The position numbers were made by a program, and so were the translations under genes. A stretch of DNA of 64,000 nt from Verrucomicrobium spinosum DSM 4136 = JCM 18804 (GTDB taxonomy: Bacteria > Verrucomicrobiota > Verrucomicrobiia > Verrucomicrobiales > Verrucomicrobiaceae): positions 5,179,105 through 5,243,104 of the forward strand of contig NZ_ABIZ01000001.1 of NCBI RefSeq assembly GCF_000172155.1, written 5' to 3'. Below the pieces are notes generated by a model. That model was not told where the DNA came from. It saw only the letters and a list, made by a program, of their open reading frames with translations, and made no database searches. Shown piece after piece: positions 46,118 through 55,574 of the stretch (the stretch's first letter is position 1; each line of letters opens with the position of its first letter).

Positions 46118-47245
46118 ATGGCCGAGCTCTCTGCCACTCCCTCTGTCCAGCCCGGCGCTCCCGGGCTGGCCCCTCTGCCCGCCAGTCCCCGGCTGCGTCC
46201 CGCCTGGGGTCCGGCGTTTGAGGCCATCCTCATCCCTCTGGGGGCAGTCACCCTGGCGCTGGTCCTGTTTGGTCTTTTCTGCAAAGCGCAGGGTCAGGAC
46301 CCCCTTAAGGTGTACTCCAGCATCTACAAGGCCTCCTTTGGCAGTTGGTTCGCTTTTCAGAACACCCTGATGCGGACCGCCCCGCTGATGCTCACGGCTC
46401 TGTGTACGGCTCTGCCAGCGCGCCTGGGCATGGTCGTCATTGGCAATGAAGGAGCCCTTGTCATGGGCGGCATCGGAGCGGTCATTGCCGGTCTCGCCGT
46501 CCCGGCGTGGCCACCCGCTCTGGCCCTCAGTTTCATGGCCCTTTCCGGCATGATCTGGGGTGGTCTCTGGATCTCCCTCTCCGCCGGTCTGCGCCAGTAT
46601 CGCGGGGTGAACGAGACCATCAGCAGCCTGCTGCTGAACTACATCTCCATCGCCATTCTCAACCATCTGGTGAACGGGCCCATGAAGGACCCCACCAGCC
46701 TGAACAAGCCCTCCACCTTCCCGATTGCGGAGGAGATCATGCTCGGCCGCATCACCTTTGGAGATTTCACCATGCGAGTCCACTGGGGCCTGGCCTACGG
46801 GCTTTTGGCCTGTGTGATCCTGTGGTTTCTCATGCAGCGCACCACCTTCGGCTACCAGACCCGGTTTATAGGAGCCAACCCCAAGGCGGCACGCCTTGGA
46901 GGGCTCCCCGTCAATCGCACCACACTCATCACCTGCTTTCTGGCGGGTGGCTGTGCGGGTGTGGCCGGTATGGTGGAGGTCGCCGCCGTCCACGGCCGGG
47001 CCAATGAATCCCTCGCGGCCGGCTTTGGCTACGCAGGCATCCTGGTGGCCTTCGTCGCCCGGTTTCATCCCCTGGCCATCGTCCCCGTCTCCCTGCTGCT
47101 GGGCGGCATCCTCGCCAGCTCCGGCATCCTGCAACGCGCCCACAAGCTGCCTGATTCCACGTCCCTGGTCTTCCAGGGCCTCGTGTTCCTGGTCATCCTG
47201 TTCAGCGACTCTCTGTACGGCAGGTTCAAGATCTTCAAACCTTGA
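46118..47245 (+). CDS. ABC importer permease, nucleoside type (NupP-like)
   Basis: The 375-residue integral membrane protein belongs to the BPD_transp_2 family, with about ten helices. Family marks include PLMLTALCTALPARLGMVVIG and the cytoplasmic 'GANPKAARLGGL' loop that couples to the ATPase. It starts 24 bp after the binding-protein gene and forms the translocation pore with the next gene product. Confidence 0.87.
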   Translation: MAELSATPSVQPGAPGLAPLPASPRLRPAWGPAFEAILIPLGAVTLALVLFGLFCKAQGQDPLKVYSSIYKASFGSWFAFQNTLMRTAPLMLTALCTALPARLGMVVIGNEGALVMGGIGAVIAGLAVPAWPPALALSFMALSGMIWGGLWISLSAGLRQYRGVNETISSLLLNYISIAILNHLVNGPMKDPTSLNKPSTFPIAEEIMLGRITFGDFTMRVHWGLAYGLLACVILWFLMQRTTFGYQTRFIGANPKAARLGGLPVNRTTLITCFLAGGCAGVAGMVEVAAVHGRANESLAAGFGYAGILVAFVARFHPLAIVPVSLLLGGILASSGILQRAHKLPDSTSLVFQGLVFLVILFSDSLYGRFKIFKP

Positions 47246-47263
47246 TTTCCTAAATCCCACGTC

Positions 47264-48178
47264 ATGGATTCATTCTGGCTTGTCACCATGGCCATCCTGT
47301 CCGGAGCGGTGCGGGGAGGCACGCCCTTCCTCTTTGTCAGTCTGGGAGAATGCCTCACAGAGAAAAGCGGCAAGATCAACCTGGGCCAGGAAGGCTCCCT
47401 CCTGACCGGTGCCATGACCGCCTATGCCGTCTCCTATCACTCCGGGTCACCCTGGTACGGAGTGCTGGCTGCCATGGGAGTGGGCATGCTGCTGGGGCTT
47501 CTCTTCGCCTGGCTTTCGCAATTGCCTCGAACCAATGACATTGCCGTCGGCATCGCCCTCATGCTCTTTGGCAGCGGCATCGCCTTCTTCTTTGGCAAAC
47601 CTTACATCCAGCCCAGCGCCCCGCTTCTGCCCGGTATTCCCCTCGGAGCCTGGAGCAGTTCATCCCAGATCCAGGCCGCCCTCCGCATCTGCCCTCTCTT
47701 CTTTCTCGGGCTTCTCACCGCCTTCTTCCTGGGGTGGTTCCTCCGCAGCACCCGATGGGGCTTGCAGATCCGTGCTGCGGGCGACCAACCCTCCGCCGCC
47801 CGGGCCTTGGGCATCTCCCTCAGGGCCGCCCGCACCTGGGCGGCCATGGCTGGCAGCGGTCTGGCTGCTATCGGCGGCTCCTACCTGTCCCTCTATTATC
47901 CCGGAGCCTGGACCGAGGCCATCTCCGGTGGCCAGGGGCTCATGGCCGTCGCCCTCGTCATCTTTGCCCGCTGGGATCCCAAGATGTGCCTTGTGGCCTC
48001 GCTGCTCTTCGGCGGGGCTCAGTCCGTGGGCCCCGCGCTCCAGGCCGCCGGCATCCAGACCGGTTATTACCTTTGGAATGCCTCCCCCTACGTCCTGACG
48101 CTGATCGTCATGGTCATCACCTGTTCCACGAAGAAATCACTCGCTGGTGCCCCGGGCGCCCTCGCCACGGGTGAGTAA
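47264..48178 (+). CDS. ABC importer permease, nucleoside type (NupQ-like)
   Basis: The 304-residue second permease of the BPD_transp_2 family has GGTPFLFVSLGECLTEKSGK near the N-terminus and the coupling loop 'AAGDQPSAARALGIS'. It begins 18 bp after the first permease gene and 17 bp before the ATPase gene, so the four genes form one operon. Confidence 0.87.
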   Translation: MDSFWLVTMAILSGAVRGGTPFLFVSLGECLTEKSGKINLGQEGSLLTGAMTAYAVSYHSGSPWYGVLAAMGVGMLLGLLFAWLSQLPRTNDIAVGIALMLFGSGIAFFFGKPYIQPSAPLLPGIPLGAWSSSSQIQAALRICPLFFLGLLTAFFLGWFLRSTRWGLQIRAAGDQPSAARALGISLRAARTWAAMAGSGLAAIGGSYLSLYYPGAWTEAISGGQGLMAVALVIFARWDPKMCLVASLLFGGAQSVGPALQAAGIQTGYYLWNASPYVLTLIVMVITCSTKKSLAGAPGALATGE

Positions 48179-48195
48179 TTTTTCCCGCTCCTGTC

Positions 48196-49764
48196 ATGAC
48201 TCTCATCCCACCGGAAAACTTGGAGAAGTTCACCCAGGCCCCGGCTTCGCTTGAGCTTTATCGTATCACCAAGAAGTTTGGCGACTTCACCGCCGCCGAT
48301 GAAATCTCCCTCACCGTGCCACCGGGCACCGTTCACGCCCTGCTGGGTGAGAACGGCGCGGGCAAGAGCACCCTGGTGAAGTGCGTCATGGGCTTTCACC
48401 CGGCCACCTCTGGTGAGATCATGGTGGGCGGTCATGTCCGAGAGGTCCAGCACCCTTCGGATGCGAGGAAATATGGCATCGGCATGGTGTACCAGCACTT
48501 CACCTTGGTGCCCAGCATGACCGTCACAGAGAATCTGGTGCTCTCCCGGCCAGACGTGCCTGCCGCCGTGAACTGGAAAAAGGAAACTGCCCGTCTGGAG
48601 GAGTTCATGGCCACAGAGGCCCCATTCAAGGTGCCGCTCCACAAGCGCGCCTCCGAGCTTGCCGCCGGGGAAAAGCAAAAGACCGAGATCCTCAAGCAAC
48701 TCTACCTGAAGAGCCGCATCCTCATCCTGGATGAACCCACCTCCGTCCTCACCCCCGCTGAGGCCACTGAGGTGCTCGCCCTGCTGCGTCAGATGACCGT
48801 GGCAGGAAAGCTGAGCATCATCATCATCACGCATAAATTCCGCGAGGTCTTTTCCTTCGCAGACGACGTCACCGTACTGCGTCGGGGCAGACTGGCTGGC
48901 CAGGGTAAGGTCAGAGAACTGGATCGTGACGCCCTGGCAGCCATGATGATGGGCGATGCCTCCGAAGCAAAACCTGCTCCGTCTGCACCGCAAGCGACAA
49001 CTCCCGCCACCAGCCGACGCACCGCACTCCGGGTCAAGCAACTCTCGGTTCTAGGTGACAATGGACTCATCGCTGTGAAGGAAGTCTCCTTTGAACTCGG
49101 CGAGGGCGAGGTGCTCGGCATTGCCGGGGTGGCCGGAAACGGTCAGCGGGAACTCATGGAGGTGCTCGGCGGCCAGCGCCCAGCCGCCTCAGGCTCTCTG
49201 GAGGCCCATGGCCAGCCCTACCAAGGCACCCGCCGGGACATTCTCGCTCACCAGTTTCACACCTTGCCGGAGGAGCCGCTCCGCAACGCCTGCGCCCCCA
49301 TGCTCAGCGTGGCAGAAAACATCGCCCTGCGCACCTTTGACCAGCCTCCTCAAGCACGGTGGAAATGGCTTCTCAACTTCCGCGCCGTCCGCAAATCAGC
49401 CTTGCCACTCATCGAGGACTATTCCATCAAGACCCGCGGGCCTGACACCCCCATTCGCGATCTCTCCGGCGGCAACGTCCAGCGAGCCATCCTGGCCCGG
49501 GAACTCTCCACCCGTCCCCTCAAGATCCTCGTCGTCTCCGAGCCCTGCTTCGGGCTCGATTTCGCGGCAACAGACTTCGTACACCAAAAGATCACCGAAG
49601 CCCGCGACCGCGGGGTCGCCGTCCTCGTCGTCAGTTCCGACCTCGATGAACTCCTCAAAATCACCGACCGCCTCCTCGTCATGAGCGGCGGCCAGATCAC
49701 TTACGAGACCCCCACCGCCACCGCCGACTTGGCCGTGATCGGCACCCACATGGCAGGGCACTGA
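48196..49764 (+). CDS. ABC importer ATPase with two fused nucleotide-binding domains (NupO-like)
   Basis: The 522-residue protein has two ABC domains. The first has Walker A GENGAGKST near residue 51 and a Walker B LILDEPTSVLTP; its signature is atypical (ELAAGEKQ). The second has a degenerate Walker A (GVAGNGQRE) and an intact LSGGNVQR near residue 420, with VSEPCFGLD in place of the usual DEPTRGLD. One functional and one degenerate site is usual for the nucleoside and sugar importers of this class. It is the last gene of the operon. Confidence 0.88.
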   Translation: MTLIPPENLEKFTQAPASLELYRITKKFGDFTAADEISLTVPPGTVHALLGENGAGKSTLVKCVMGFHPATSGEIMVGGHVREVQHPSDARKYGIGMVYQHFTLVPSMTVTENLVLSRPDVPAAVNWKKETARLEEFMATEAPFKVPLHKRASELAAGEKQKTEILKQLYLKSRILILDEPTSVLTPAEATEVLALLRQMTVAGKLSIIIITHKFREVFSFADDVTVLRRGRLAGQGKVRELDRDALAAMMMGDASEAKPAPSAPQATTPATSRRTALRVKQLSVLGDNGLIAVKEVSFELGEGEVLGIAGVAGNGQRELMEVLGGQRPAASGSLEAHGQPYQGTRRDILAHQFHTLPEEPLRNACAPMLSVAENIALRTFDQPPQARWKWLLNFRAVRKSALPLIEDYSIKTRGPDTPIRDLSGGNVQRAILARELSTRPLKILVVSEPCFGLDFAATDFVHQKITEARDRGVAVLVVSSDLDELLKITDRLLVMSGGQITYETPTATADLAVIGTHMAGH

Positions 49765-49807
49765 GAAGCCCTTAAACTTCCCGTGCCTAGAAAGTGCACA
49801 ATGCCCG

Positions 49808-50590
49808 CTATCGGGGCCGATATCCCAATTGCCAGCCAGCGTTTTTCAGTCGCTTCACTTCTGGATGGTCGTCCTCATCCTTCATGTGCACTGGCCTGCA
49901 GAAGATACTGATAAAGTTATAACAGAGGAATCCAGCAAGGAAGCCTATGACAGTTGCGCCCAAAGGCCCCTCACCCCCCATGTTCCAACCCACGCCGATT
50001 CCAATCAGCAAACCTGCGCCCCAGACGGTGAGACCCGCGCGTTTTACCATTGATTCGTGTCCCTTGCACTTCGCACATCGCGCTGCGGCGACGCTAATTC
50101 GTTTAAAATCCACCCGTCCATATTCCTTCACGATATCACCGCACATGTAAATCGAGCGTGCGCAGGTTGGGTCTGCAGGCTCTGTGCCGCAAAAAAAGCA
50201 CGTCGACTGATTCCGCTTGCTGGCCAGATGATCCATCGCTTCCTGAATCCTTGCCGCACCAGCATCACTCGTTGTTAGCTTGCTCGCTGTAGCCAGGGCC
50301 TCTTCTGCAACGACCAAGTCTTGACCTGTTTGCAAACAATGGTTCGCCAGCATGTACAACCCTATGGAGACCATCTCCGACAGCTCATCTGCTGCGTCGG
50401 AATCCGCACCAAACTTTGCCATCAGCTCCGGCATTCTGGGCAAGACCGATCCCTTGATCTTTCCCCATTTTGCTCTCGTCACCTCACGGCTCTGAAGAAT
50501 CGCCTCAAGCGCGTTGATGAGGGGAGCAGTTTCCCGTTCAAAGGTTGCCTGGGCGTCTTGGGCACCGCCCTGCGTGGAAGGATGGTTCAT
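49808..50590 (-). CDS. Zinc-ribbon membrane protein, module copy 2
   Basis: This 260-residue protein has a helical N-terminal region (~25-125), a CFFCG...CAKC zinc-ribbon pair (~132-180), two transmembrane helices separated by a short Gly-rich turn (~186-235), and a conserved tail 'HPEVKRLKNAGWQLG'. It is paralogous to the protein encoded at 51380-52177. Its start codon overlaps the stop of the upstream GYF-like gene by four bases (ATGA), implying translational coupling. I know no named family; cytoplasmic zinc ribbon and two helices suggest a membrane adaptor. Confidence 0.7.
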   Translation of the reverse strand: MNHPSTQGGAQDAQATFERETAPLINALEAILQSREVTRAKWGKIKGSVLPRMPELMAKFGADSDAADELSEMVSIGLYMLANHCLQTGQDLVVAEEALATASKLTTSDAGAARIQEAMDHLASKRNQSTCFFCGTEPADPTCARSIYMCGDIVKEYGRVDFKRISVAAARCAKCKGHESMVKRAGLTVWGAGLLIGIGVGWNMGGEGPLGATVIGFLAGFLCYNFISIFCRPVHMKDEDDHPEVKRLKNAGWQLGYRPR

Positions 50591-51045
50591 ACTCGGTCGA
50601 AACGGGTGTCGTCAGTCGTCAATGCCGGACCGCATGGCCCACGATGAGCTTGTGTGCCAATGGCCCACAACGCATCCGAAGTCGGTGTGAGGCTTGCCCT
50701 TCTCCCACCATTTTTGTCATCATTTAGCCACAGCAGCTTGAAGCAGGCTCCCACGGCCATCATGATGACGATCAAGACAATCGCCCCCTTCCAGCATCTG
50801 GGAAGACCCATTTGTCCGGCCGAGTGGGGTTTCTTGATCTCCTTTAGCCTGGCCATAGAAGAGACGACAGGCTTCCATTCATTGGAACTCGATTCCCTGA
50901 CCAAGACGCCACCGGGAAACACACCTGCCAGCACCATCCCCTCCACAAAGTTCATGCCGAAGGGGCCCTGTTCCTTGCCGTCATGTTGGACGAAGTACTT
51001 CGGCGAACCAGGTTGGGGAACTGATTTGTTTATGTTGATCGACAC
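50587..51045 (-). CDS. GYF-like domain membrane protein, module copy 2
   Basis: The 152-residue protein has an N-terminal GYF_2-like domain (residues ~15-65; YFVQHDGKEQGPFGMNFVEG, then EWKPV), a linker and one transmembrane helix (WKGAIVLIVIMMAVGACF). The C-terminal ~45 residues are polar. It is paralogous over the N-terminal half to the protein at 52225-52959. GYF-like domains bind proline-rich or protein tails, so the domain may recruit a partner to the membrane. It is first in a coupled pair with the zinc-ribbon gene. Confidence 0.68.
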   Translation of the reverse strand: MSININKSVPQPGSPKYFVQHDGKEQGPFGMNFVEGMVLAGVFPGGVLVRESSSNEWKPVVSSMARLKEIKKPHSAGQMGLPRCWKGAIVLIVIMMAVGACFKLLWLNDDKNGGRRASLTPTSDALWAIGTQAHRGPCGPALTTDDTRFDRV

Positions 51046-51379
51046 TTGGAAATATTTTCATCCACATACTATCCCATGGAACAATGTCAACCCCTGCAAC
51101 TCCTTTGGATATAGAATCCGTCAACACGATCCACCCAACCAAGACTCTCACGACACCATCGGGTCAGTAGAGTTTCGTGACCGCGGAACCAATGCACTTA
51201 CCACCGGTTGGCTTGCCGTCCGTTTCCATGTCTCCACACCATCTCTTCGCTGCCTGACCGGATGACACATCCGGGCTATTCCCCAACAACTCAGCAGGCG
51301 TAGTCCGGTTGTTCCAACCGGCTCAGCCGCCGCACGAACGCACGACCGATCCACCGGCAGCCGTCTTCCACCCCCTCGA
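51046..51379. repeat. Gap between the two modules: uninterrupted intron-target repeat
   Basis: 'caggcgtagtccggttgt' begins near 51295 and continues to 'cgcacgaccgatcc' (51352). It matches the right flank of the intron-split repeat without the intron. On the minus strand upstream of the GYF-like gene, TTGACA near 51090 and an 'aaatattt' box near 51052 are shared with the region upstream of module copy 1. No gene is seen. Confidence 0.65.
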
Positions 51380-52177
51380 TCAAGTATCCTTACCCTCCGG
51401 TTCAGGAGGAGAACCACATAGCCACCCGGTATCGAGGCGCTCTTTGACGAGGGGATGCTCGGGATCACCCTGATCAATCGAGTCCATGATCGCCGCGATC
51501 AAGAAGAACATGCCAAAGCCGACAAGCCCACCGCAAATTCCACCGAGAAAGAAGCCTCCGCCGCCATAGGTATTCCCGCTAAACACTCCCACGACCAGGG
51601 CCACCAAGGGAACCACGATCAAGGTAACGGCGGAGGATTGATCCTTGTTCTTGCAGGGCTCGCATCGCGGCACGGGGATCGTTGTCGTTTCGTAGTCGAG
51701 CACTCCATTCCCTCCTCCAGCTTTTTTGCGATACATCTCCACCTCACGCGCACTCGGAAGATGCGAGTTCGCTCCGCAAGACCAGCACAATTCCTTTTTG
51801 TCCGAAGAAGCAAGCGCAGCCAGGCCGCCCTCGATCAACTGCACCCCCTCATCACTAATGACCAGTTTCCGGGCAATCCTCAGCGCTGCGATCGCCGTCA
51901 CACCATCTTGCTCCGCTTTGTACACGCGGGTGGCAAACATGGTTAACCCAATCGACGTTCTATCCATGAACTCCCGGGCAATCGGTGCATTGGGTTTTTG
52001 AGCCGCGATCAAGGCAGGAAGCTGCGGCAGGATGACGGACTTGATGTGTTCAAATCGTTGGGTGCCCTTTTCGTTGGAGTCCAGCACCTCTTTCCATTGC
52101 GCGAACATTGGCGCAGCCATGGCCTCGCCAAGATTCCACTCTTCCACTTCGTCATTCCCTGATTGCAAAGTGCTCAT
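51380..52177 (-). CDS. Zinc-ribbon membrane protein, module copy 1
   Basis: The 265-residue paralogue of the protein at 49808-50590 has the same order: helical N-terminal part, CWSCG...CEPC zinc ribbon (~132-182), two transmembrane helices with a Gly-rich turn (~190-240) and a tail 'HPLVKERLDTGWLCG'. Sequence identity to copy 2 is modest, so the duplication is old. It follows the GYF-like gene at 52225 by 47 bp. Function unknown. Confidence 0.7.
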   Translation of the reverse strand: MSTLQSGNDEVEEWNLGEAMAAPMFAQWKEVLDSNEKGTQRFEHIKSVILPQLPALIAAQKPNAPIAREFMDRTSIGLTMFATRVYKAEQDGVTAIAALRIARKLVISDEGVQLIEGGLAALASSDKKELCWSCGANSHLPSAREVEMYRKKAGGGNGVLDYETTTIPVPRCEPCKNKDQSSAVTLIVVPLVALVVGVFSGNTYGGGGFFLGGICGGLVGFGMFFLIAAIMDSIDQGDPEHPLVKERLDTGWLCGSPPEPEGKDT

Positions 52178-52224
52178 GTATACCTGGATAGAAATTTGAA
52201 CTACGCGTTCACCTGACCAACTCG

Positions 52225-52959
52225 CTAGCGAATAGGCCTCCCCACGCGCTCCAGCTCCTTGTTGAACGCAGGAGCCTCAACTTCGAAAACCCGCAATTCA
52301 CTCTCCAACTCGGCGTCCAGCTTCTTAGTTAGGGCTACCAGTTGGTTGTAGGCATCGACAGCAGCCGTATCAGAGGGACTTAGGGACTTCTTCTTCAAGT
52401 CAACCTCATCCTGAGTCGCCTTCAGCTTCTTCGCCTTCTCCTCGATCGTACGCTCCATGGTGTTCAAACGCATCTTCACTTGATACAAGCGATTGTAGTC
52501 CTCGCGGGACAGTCGATAGGATCGGCCAGTGGCGTCGGTATAGACGTCTTCCCCTGGAGTGGGGACATTGCTTGAAGAAGCAGGCGTCGCAGAGCGGGAC
52601 ACCTTAATCCGGTCCTTCTCCGGAATGTCCGCCGGACTACTCTTGTCTGCCACCAGGATGCCAAGCCCGATGATGGCCAGGATGAGAACAATCCCCAGCG
52701 GCCACGCACTCCTGCGTTTTCGGTAGGTGACCGCAGGCACTTTGCTTCCCACGCCCGCCCTCAGATCTGGCTCGGACGGCAGTGGCTGCCAATCAGCACC
52801 TTCACTTATTCCCTGGAACTCCACGCCTTGGGGAAAGACTCCGGCCAATACCATACCCTCGATGAAGTTCATCGTGAACGGCCCTTGAACACCTCCTGGC
52901 AGTTTCACCCGAAAGAGTGAAGCCCCAGCCTCGTGATCCTTGCCCAAATTGATTGCCAC
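52225..52959 (-). CDS. GYF-like domain membrane protein with C-terminal coiled coil, module copy 1
   Basis: The 244-residue protein has an N-terminal GYF_2-like domain (GGVQGPFTMNFIEGMVLAGV, then DWQPL), one transmembrane helix near 85-103 (WPLGIVLILAIIGLGILV) and a long C-terminal coiled coil (~155-240) absent from copy 2. The shared 'GPF-MNF-EGMVLAGVFP' core shows common descent with the protein at 50587-51045. The GYF-like domain should face the cytoplasm and the coiled coil the periplasm. Function unknown. Confidence 0.68.
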   Translation of the reverse strand: MAINLGKDHEAGASLFRVKLPGGVQGPFTMNFIEGMVLAGVFPQGVEFQGISEGADWQPLPSEPDLRAGVGSKVPAVTYRKRRSAWPLGIVLILAIIGLGILVADKSSPADIPEKDRIKVSRSATPASSSNVPTPGEDVYTDATGRSYRLSREDYNRLYQVKMRLNTMERTIEEKAKKLKATQDEVDLKKKSLSPSDTAAVDAYNQLVALTKKLDAELESELRVFEVEAPAFNKELERVGRPIR

Positions 52960-53068
52960 TGGAAAAATATTTCAACCAGTTACCACGTACACTTTCCCCG
53001 TCAATCCCGGTTTGGAAAAAATCGCGACACCCCAAAAGCTCGACGAGCCACTCTCAACCTTTCCTCGC

Positions 53069-53107
53069 CCCACTGAAAACTGAAAACTGAAAACTGAAAC
53101 TGAAAAA
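53069..53107. repeat. Short ACTGAAA tandem repeat
   Basis: Five successive 'actgaaa' or 'actgaaaa' units lie at the 3' end of the following minus-strand gene. This is a common style of small intergenic repeat in this phylum. Confidence 0.8.
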
Positions 53108-53110
53108 TCC

Positions 53111-53959
53111 CTACGGCTTCACCGACCCCGCCTCCGGCTTCGGCACCTCCGGCTCGAACTCCAACAATTTCTGATGGGTGGCGAGCGCCTTCCGGGCCTG
53201 CGCGAAAAACTCGCTCAGATCCTCAGTCTTCTTCTCCTTCACCGCGAGGTTGAGGTCGTGCAGAGCCTTGGTGAAGTTCAGGTCCACCGCGTCCATTTGC
53301 TTTTGCGCCGCCTTGTAGGCCGTGTTGAACTTGGCACTTGCCTCCTGAAACCCACGCCGCTCCCCTTCCGTGCGGTAGAACTCCCGCTCCTGCTCCCGGA
53401 ACTCCCTGCTGAACATCCGCTTCCAAAACGCGTTCTTCATGTCCGGCGTCTCCACGCTGGCACTGGCCCGTTTGGAGAGGTAGGCCTCCAGCTCGGTAAA
53501 CTCCTGAAACGGCTTTTGATATTGCTTCTGCAAATAGCCCAGCCCGGTGGCAATGACCGCCAGGCGCTGGTTCTCGGCTTTTGAGACTTCCTGCCCCGCC
53601 TTCACCTTCTGTTCCAGGGTGTTGAGGTAGTCCAGAGTCTTCTTGCTCCCGTCCAGGATATCCCCAAATTGCTCAAATGCCCCGCTCATCCGCTGGCGCT
53701 CCTCCTTCCGCAGATTGTCCAGCCTGCCCTCCCAGTCTGCGTTGATCGCCAGGATGGCCTCATCATGCTCCTTGGAACGCGCCGTCAGCTCCACACGATG
53801 CCGGTCCGCCTGGGCTTTCAACTCACTCAGCTTGATCGCCTCTGCCTGCTGCAGGGACTTTTGGGCCTGCCAGAGCTTTTCCTTGGTCTGCCATACCCAG
53901 GCACCCATGCCCGCCACAGCCAGCAGCATGACCACAAACAGTGCTCGAAATTGATTCAT
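53111..53959 (-). CDS. Membrane-anchored coiled-coil protein of unknown function
   Basis: The 282-residue protein has an N-terminal transmembrane helix (residues ~5-24, FRALFVVMLLAVAGMGAWVW) and is otherwise highly charged and helical, with coiled-coil segments at ~28-95 and ~215-265. The soluble part is probably periplasmic. It lacks recognisable domains. It is divergent from the oxidoreductase gene at 54062. Confidence 0.65.
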   Translation of the reverse strand: MNQFRALFVVMLLAVAGMGAWVWQTKEKLWQAQKSLQQAEAIKLSELKAQADRHRVELTARSKEHDEAILAINADWEGRLDNLRKEERQRMSGAFEQFGDILDGSKKTLDYLNTLEQKVKAGQEVSKAENQRLAVIATGLGYLQKQYQKPFQEFTELEAYLSKRASASVETPDMKNAFWKRMFSREFREQEREFYRTEGERRGFQEASAKFNTAYKAAQKQMDAVDLNFTKALHDLNLAVKEKKTEDLSEFFAQARKALATHQKLLEFEPEVPKPEAGSVKP

Positions 53960-54061
53960 GGGAAAACCTCAGTCAGCCGTCCTCACACGCAAGACAAATG
54001 TTTCAGCATGAGCCGGCTTTGTCGCTGCAAGAACTCGTCGGGGCCTCGCGTGATGGCCTTC

Positions 54062-55438
54062 ATGACCACACCGCACACCGCCACCTCACGTCGCCGGTTC
54101 CTCCAGTCTGGCGCAGCCGCAGCCGCCACCTTTGGCTTCCCCACGATCGTCCCTTCCAGCGTCTTTGGGCAGAATGCTCCGTCCAACCGCATCACCATGG
54201 CGGTCATCGGCTGGGGCATGATGGGGCCGAGCAACGCCAAGAGCTTCCTCAACGAGACCGACTGCCAGATCGTGGCCGCGTGCGACCTTGACAAAGGACG
54301 CCTGGATGCAGCGCTGAAGACCATCAACGAAACCTACAAAAATCAGGATTGCAGAGCCTATCATGACTATCGGGAAGTGATGGCCCGCAAGGACATCGAC
54401 ACCGTCATGCTGGCCGTACCCGACCACTGGCATGCCCTCACCGCCATCGAGGCCGCCAAAAACGGCAAAGACATCTACGGTGAAAAGCCCCTGGCCCGAA
54501 CCATTCACGAGCAACAGGCCATCGTGAAAGCCGTACAGGCCAACAACCGCATCTGGCAGACTGGCTCCTGGCAGCGCTCACGCGACGACTTCCGCATCGC
54601 GGCCGAGGTCGTCCGCAACGGTCTCATCGGCAGGATCACCAGTGTAGAGGTGGGACTGCCCTCCGGACACAACGACTTCGCCAAGACTGGGGACAAAACC
54701 CAGATCACCCCACCCCCCGCTGACCTGGACTATGAAATGTGGATCGGCCCCGCCCAGATGGAGCCCTACATCGAGGCCCGGGTGCACAAGAACTGGCGCT
54801 GGAACTACAACATCGGCGGCGGCCAGCTTCTAGACTGGATCGGCCACCACTGCGACATCGCCCACTGGGGCATGGATTGCGACAACACCGGCCCAAACGA
54901 GGTGATCCCGATCGGTGCTGATTTCCCGCCCAAAGATGCCGTGTGGAACACCGCCACCCGGTACCGCGCCGAGGCAAAGTACGCCAACGGCATCACCATG
55001 ACCATTGCCGGCGGTCATCCAGACATCCGCAGCGGCACCAAATGGATCGGCACCGACGGCTGGGTGTGGGTGGACCGGAGTGGGTACGATGCCTCCAAGG
55101 ACGAACTGCGGCGGAAAATCCAGAAACGCGACAAGGATGGCAAGGTGGTGGAGGCCTACGCAGCCCCCAAGCTGGGAGAGGACATCATCAAGTCCCCCCT
55201 CTACCGCTCCCCCGGCCATCACCGGAATTTCCTGGACTGCGTCAAGTCGCGCCAGCCCACCATCACGCCAGTCACCACCGCCCACCACAGCGCCATCCCA
55301 GGGCACCTGGCCCTGATCGCCTTGATGGAGAATCGCCCCCTGAAATGGGATCCCGCCGCTGAGCAGCTCCTAAATGACTCCGCGGCTGCGAAACTTCTTG
55401 GCCGTGAGTATCGCACCCCCTGGAAACTTCCCGCTTAA
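54062..55438 (+). CDS. Tat-exported Gfo/Idh/MocA-family oxidoreductase
   Basis: The ATG at 54062 gives 458 residues with a Tat signal (TSRRRFLQSGAAAAATFGFP). The ATG at 54053 is an alternative. The NAD(P)-binding domain shows VIGWGMMGPSN, and the family EKP catalytic motif appears in DIYGEKPLA. The C-terminal domain has 'HKNWRWNYNIGGGQLLDW' with candidate catalytic His/Asp (DWIGHHCDIAHW). Exported members of this subfamily are abundant in Verrucomicrobiota and Planctomycetota and act on sugars or glycosides with tightly bound cofactor. The substrate is unknown. Confidence 0.88.
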   Translation: MTTPHTATSRRRFLQSGAAAAATFGFPTIVPSSVFGQNAPSNRITMAVIGWGMMGPSNAKSFLNETDCQIVAACDLDKGRLDAALKTINETYKNQDCRAYHDYREVMARKDIDTVMLAVPDHWHALTAIEAAKNGKDIYGEKPLARTIHEQQAIVKAVQANNRIWQTGSWQRSRDDFRIAAEVVRNGLIGRITSVEVGLPSGHNDFAKTGDKTQITPPPADLDYEMWIGPAQMEPYIEARVHKNWRWNYNIGGGQLLDWIGHHCDIAHWGMDCDNTGPNEVIPIGADFPPKDAVWNTATRYRAEAKYANGITMTIAGGHPDIRSGTKWIGTDGWVWVDRSGYDASKDELRRKIQKRDKDGKVVEAYAAPKLGEDIIKSPLYRSPGHHRNFLDCVKSRQPTITPVTTAHHSAIPGHLALIALMENRPLKWDPAAEQLLNDSAAAKLLGREYRTPWKLPA

Positions 55439-55574
55439 AGTTCCTCATCTGCGGGCACCCGGGGACAGCATCCGCCCGTATAAATCTCGTTGATGATAGA
55501 AACCAAACAAATGAGACACGTATAAGAAAAACTTATCTTGCCAGAAGGCAAATAACTCTTTAGCCTACTTCGGC

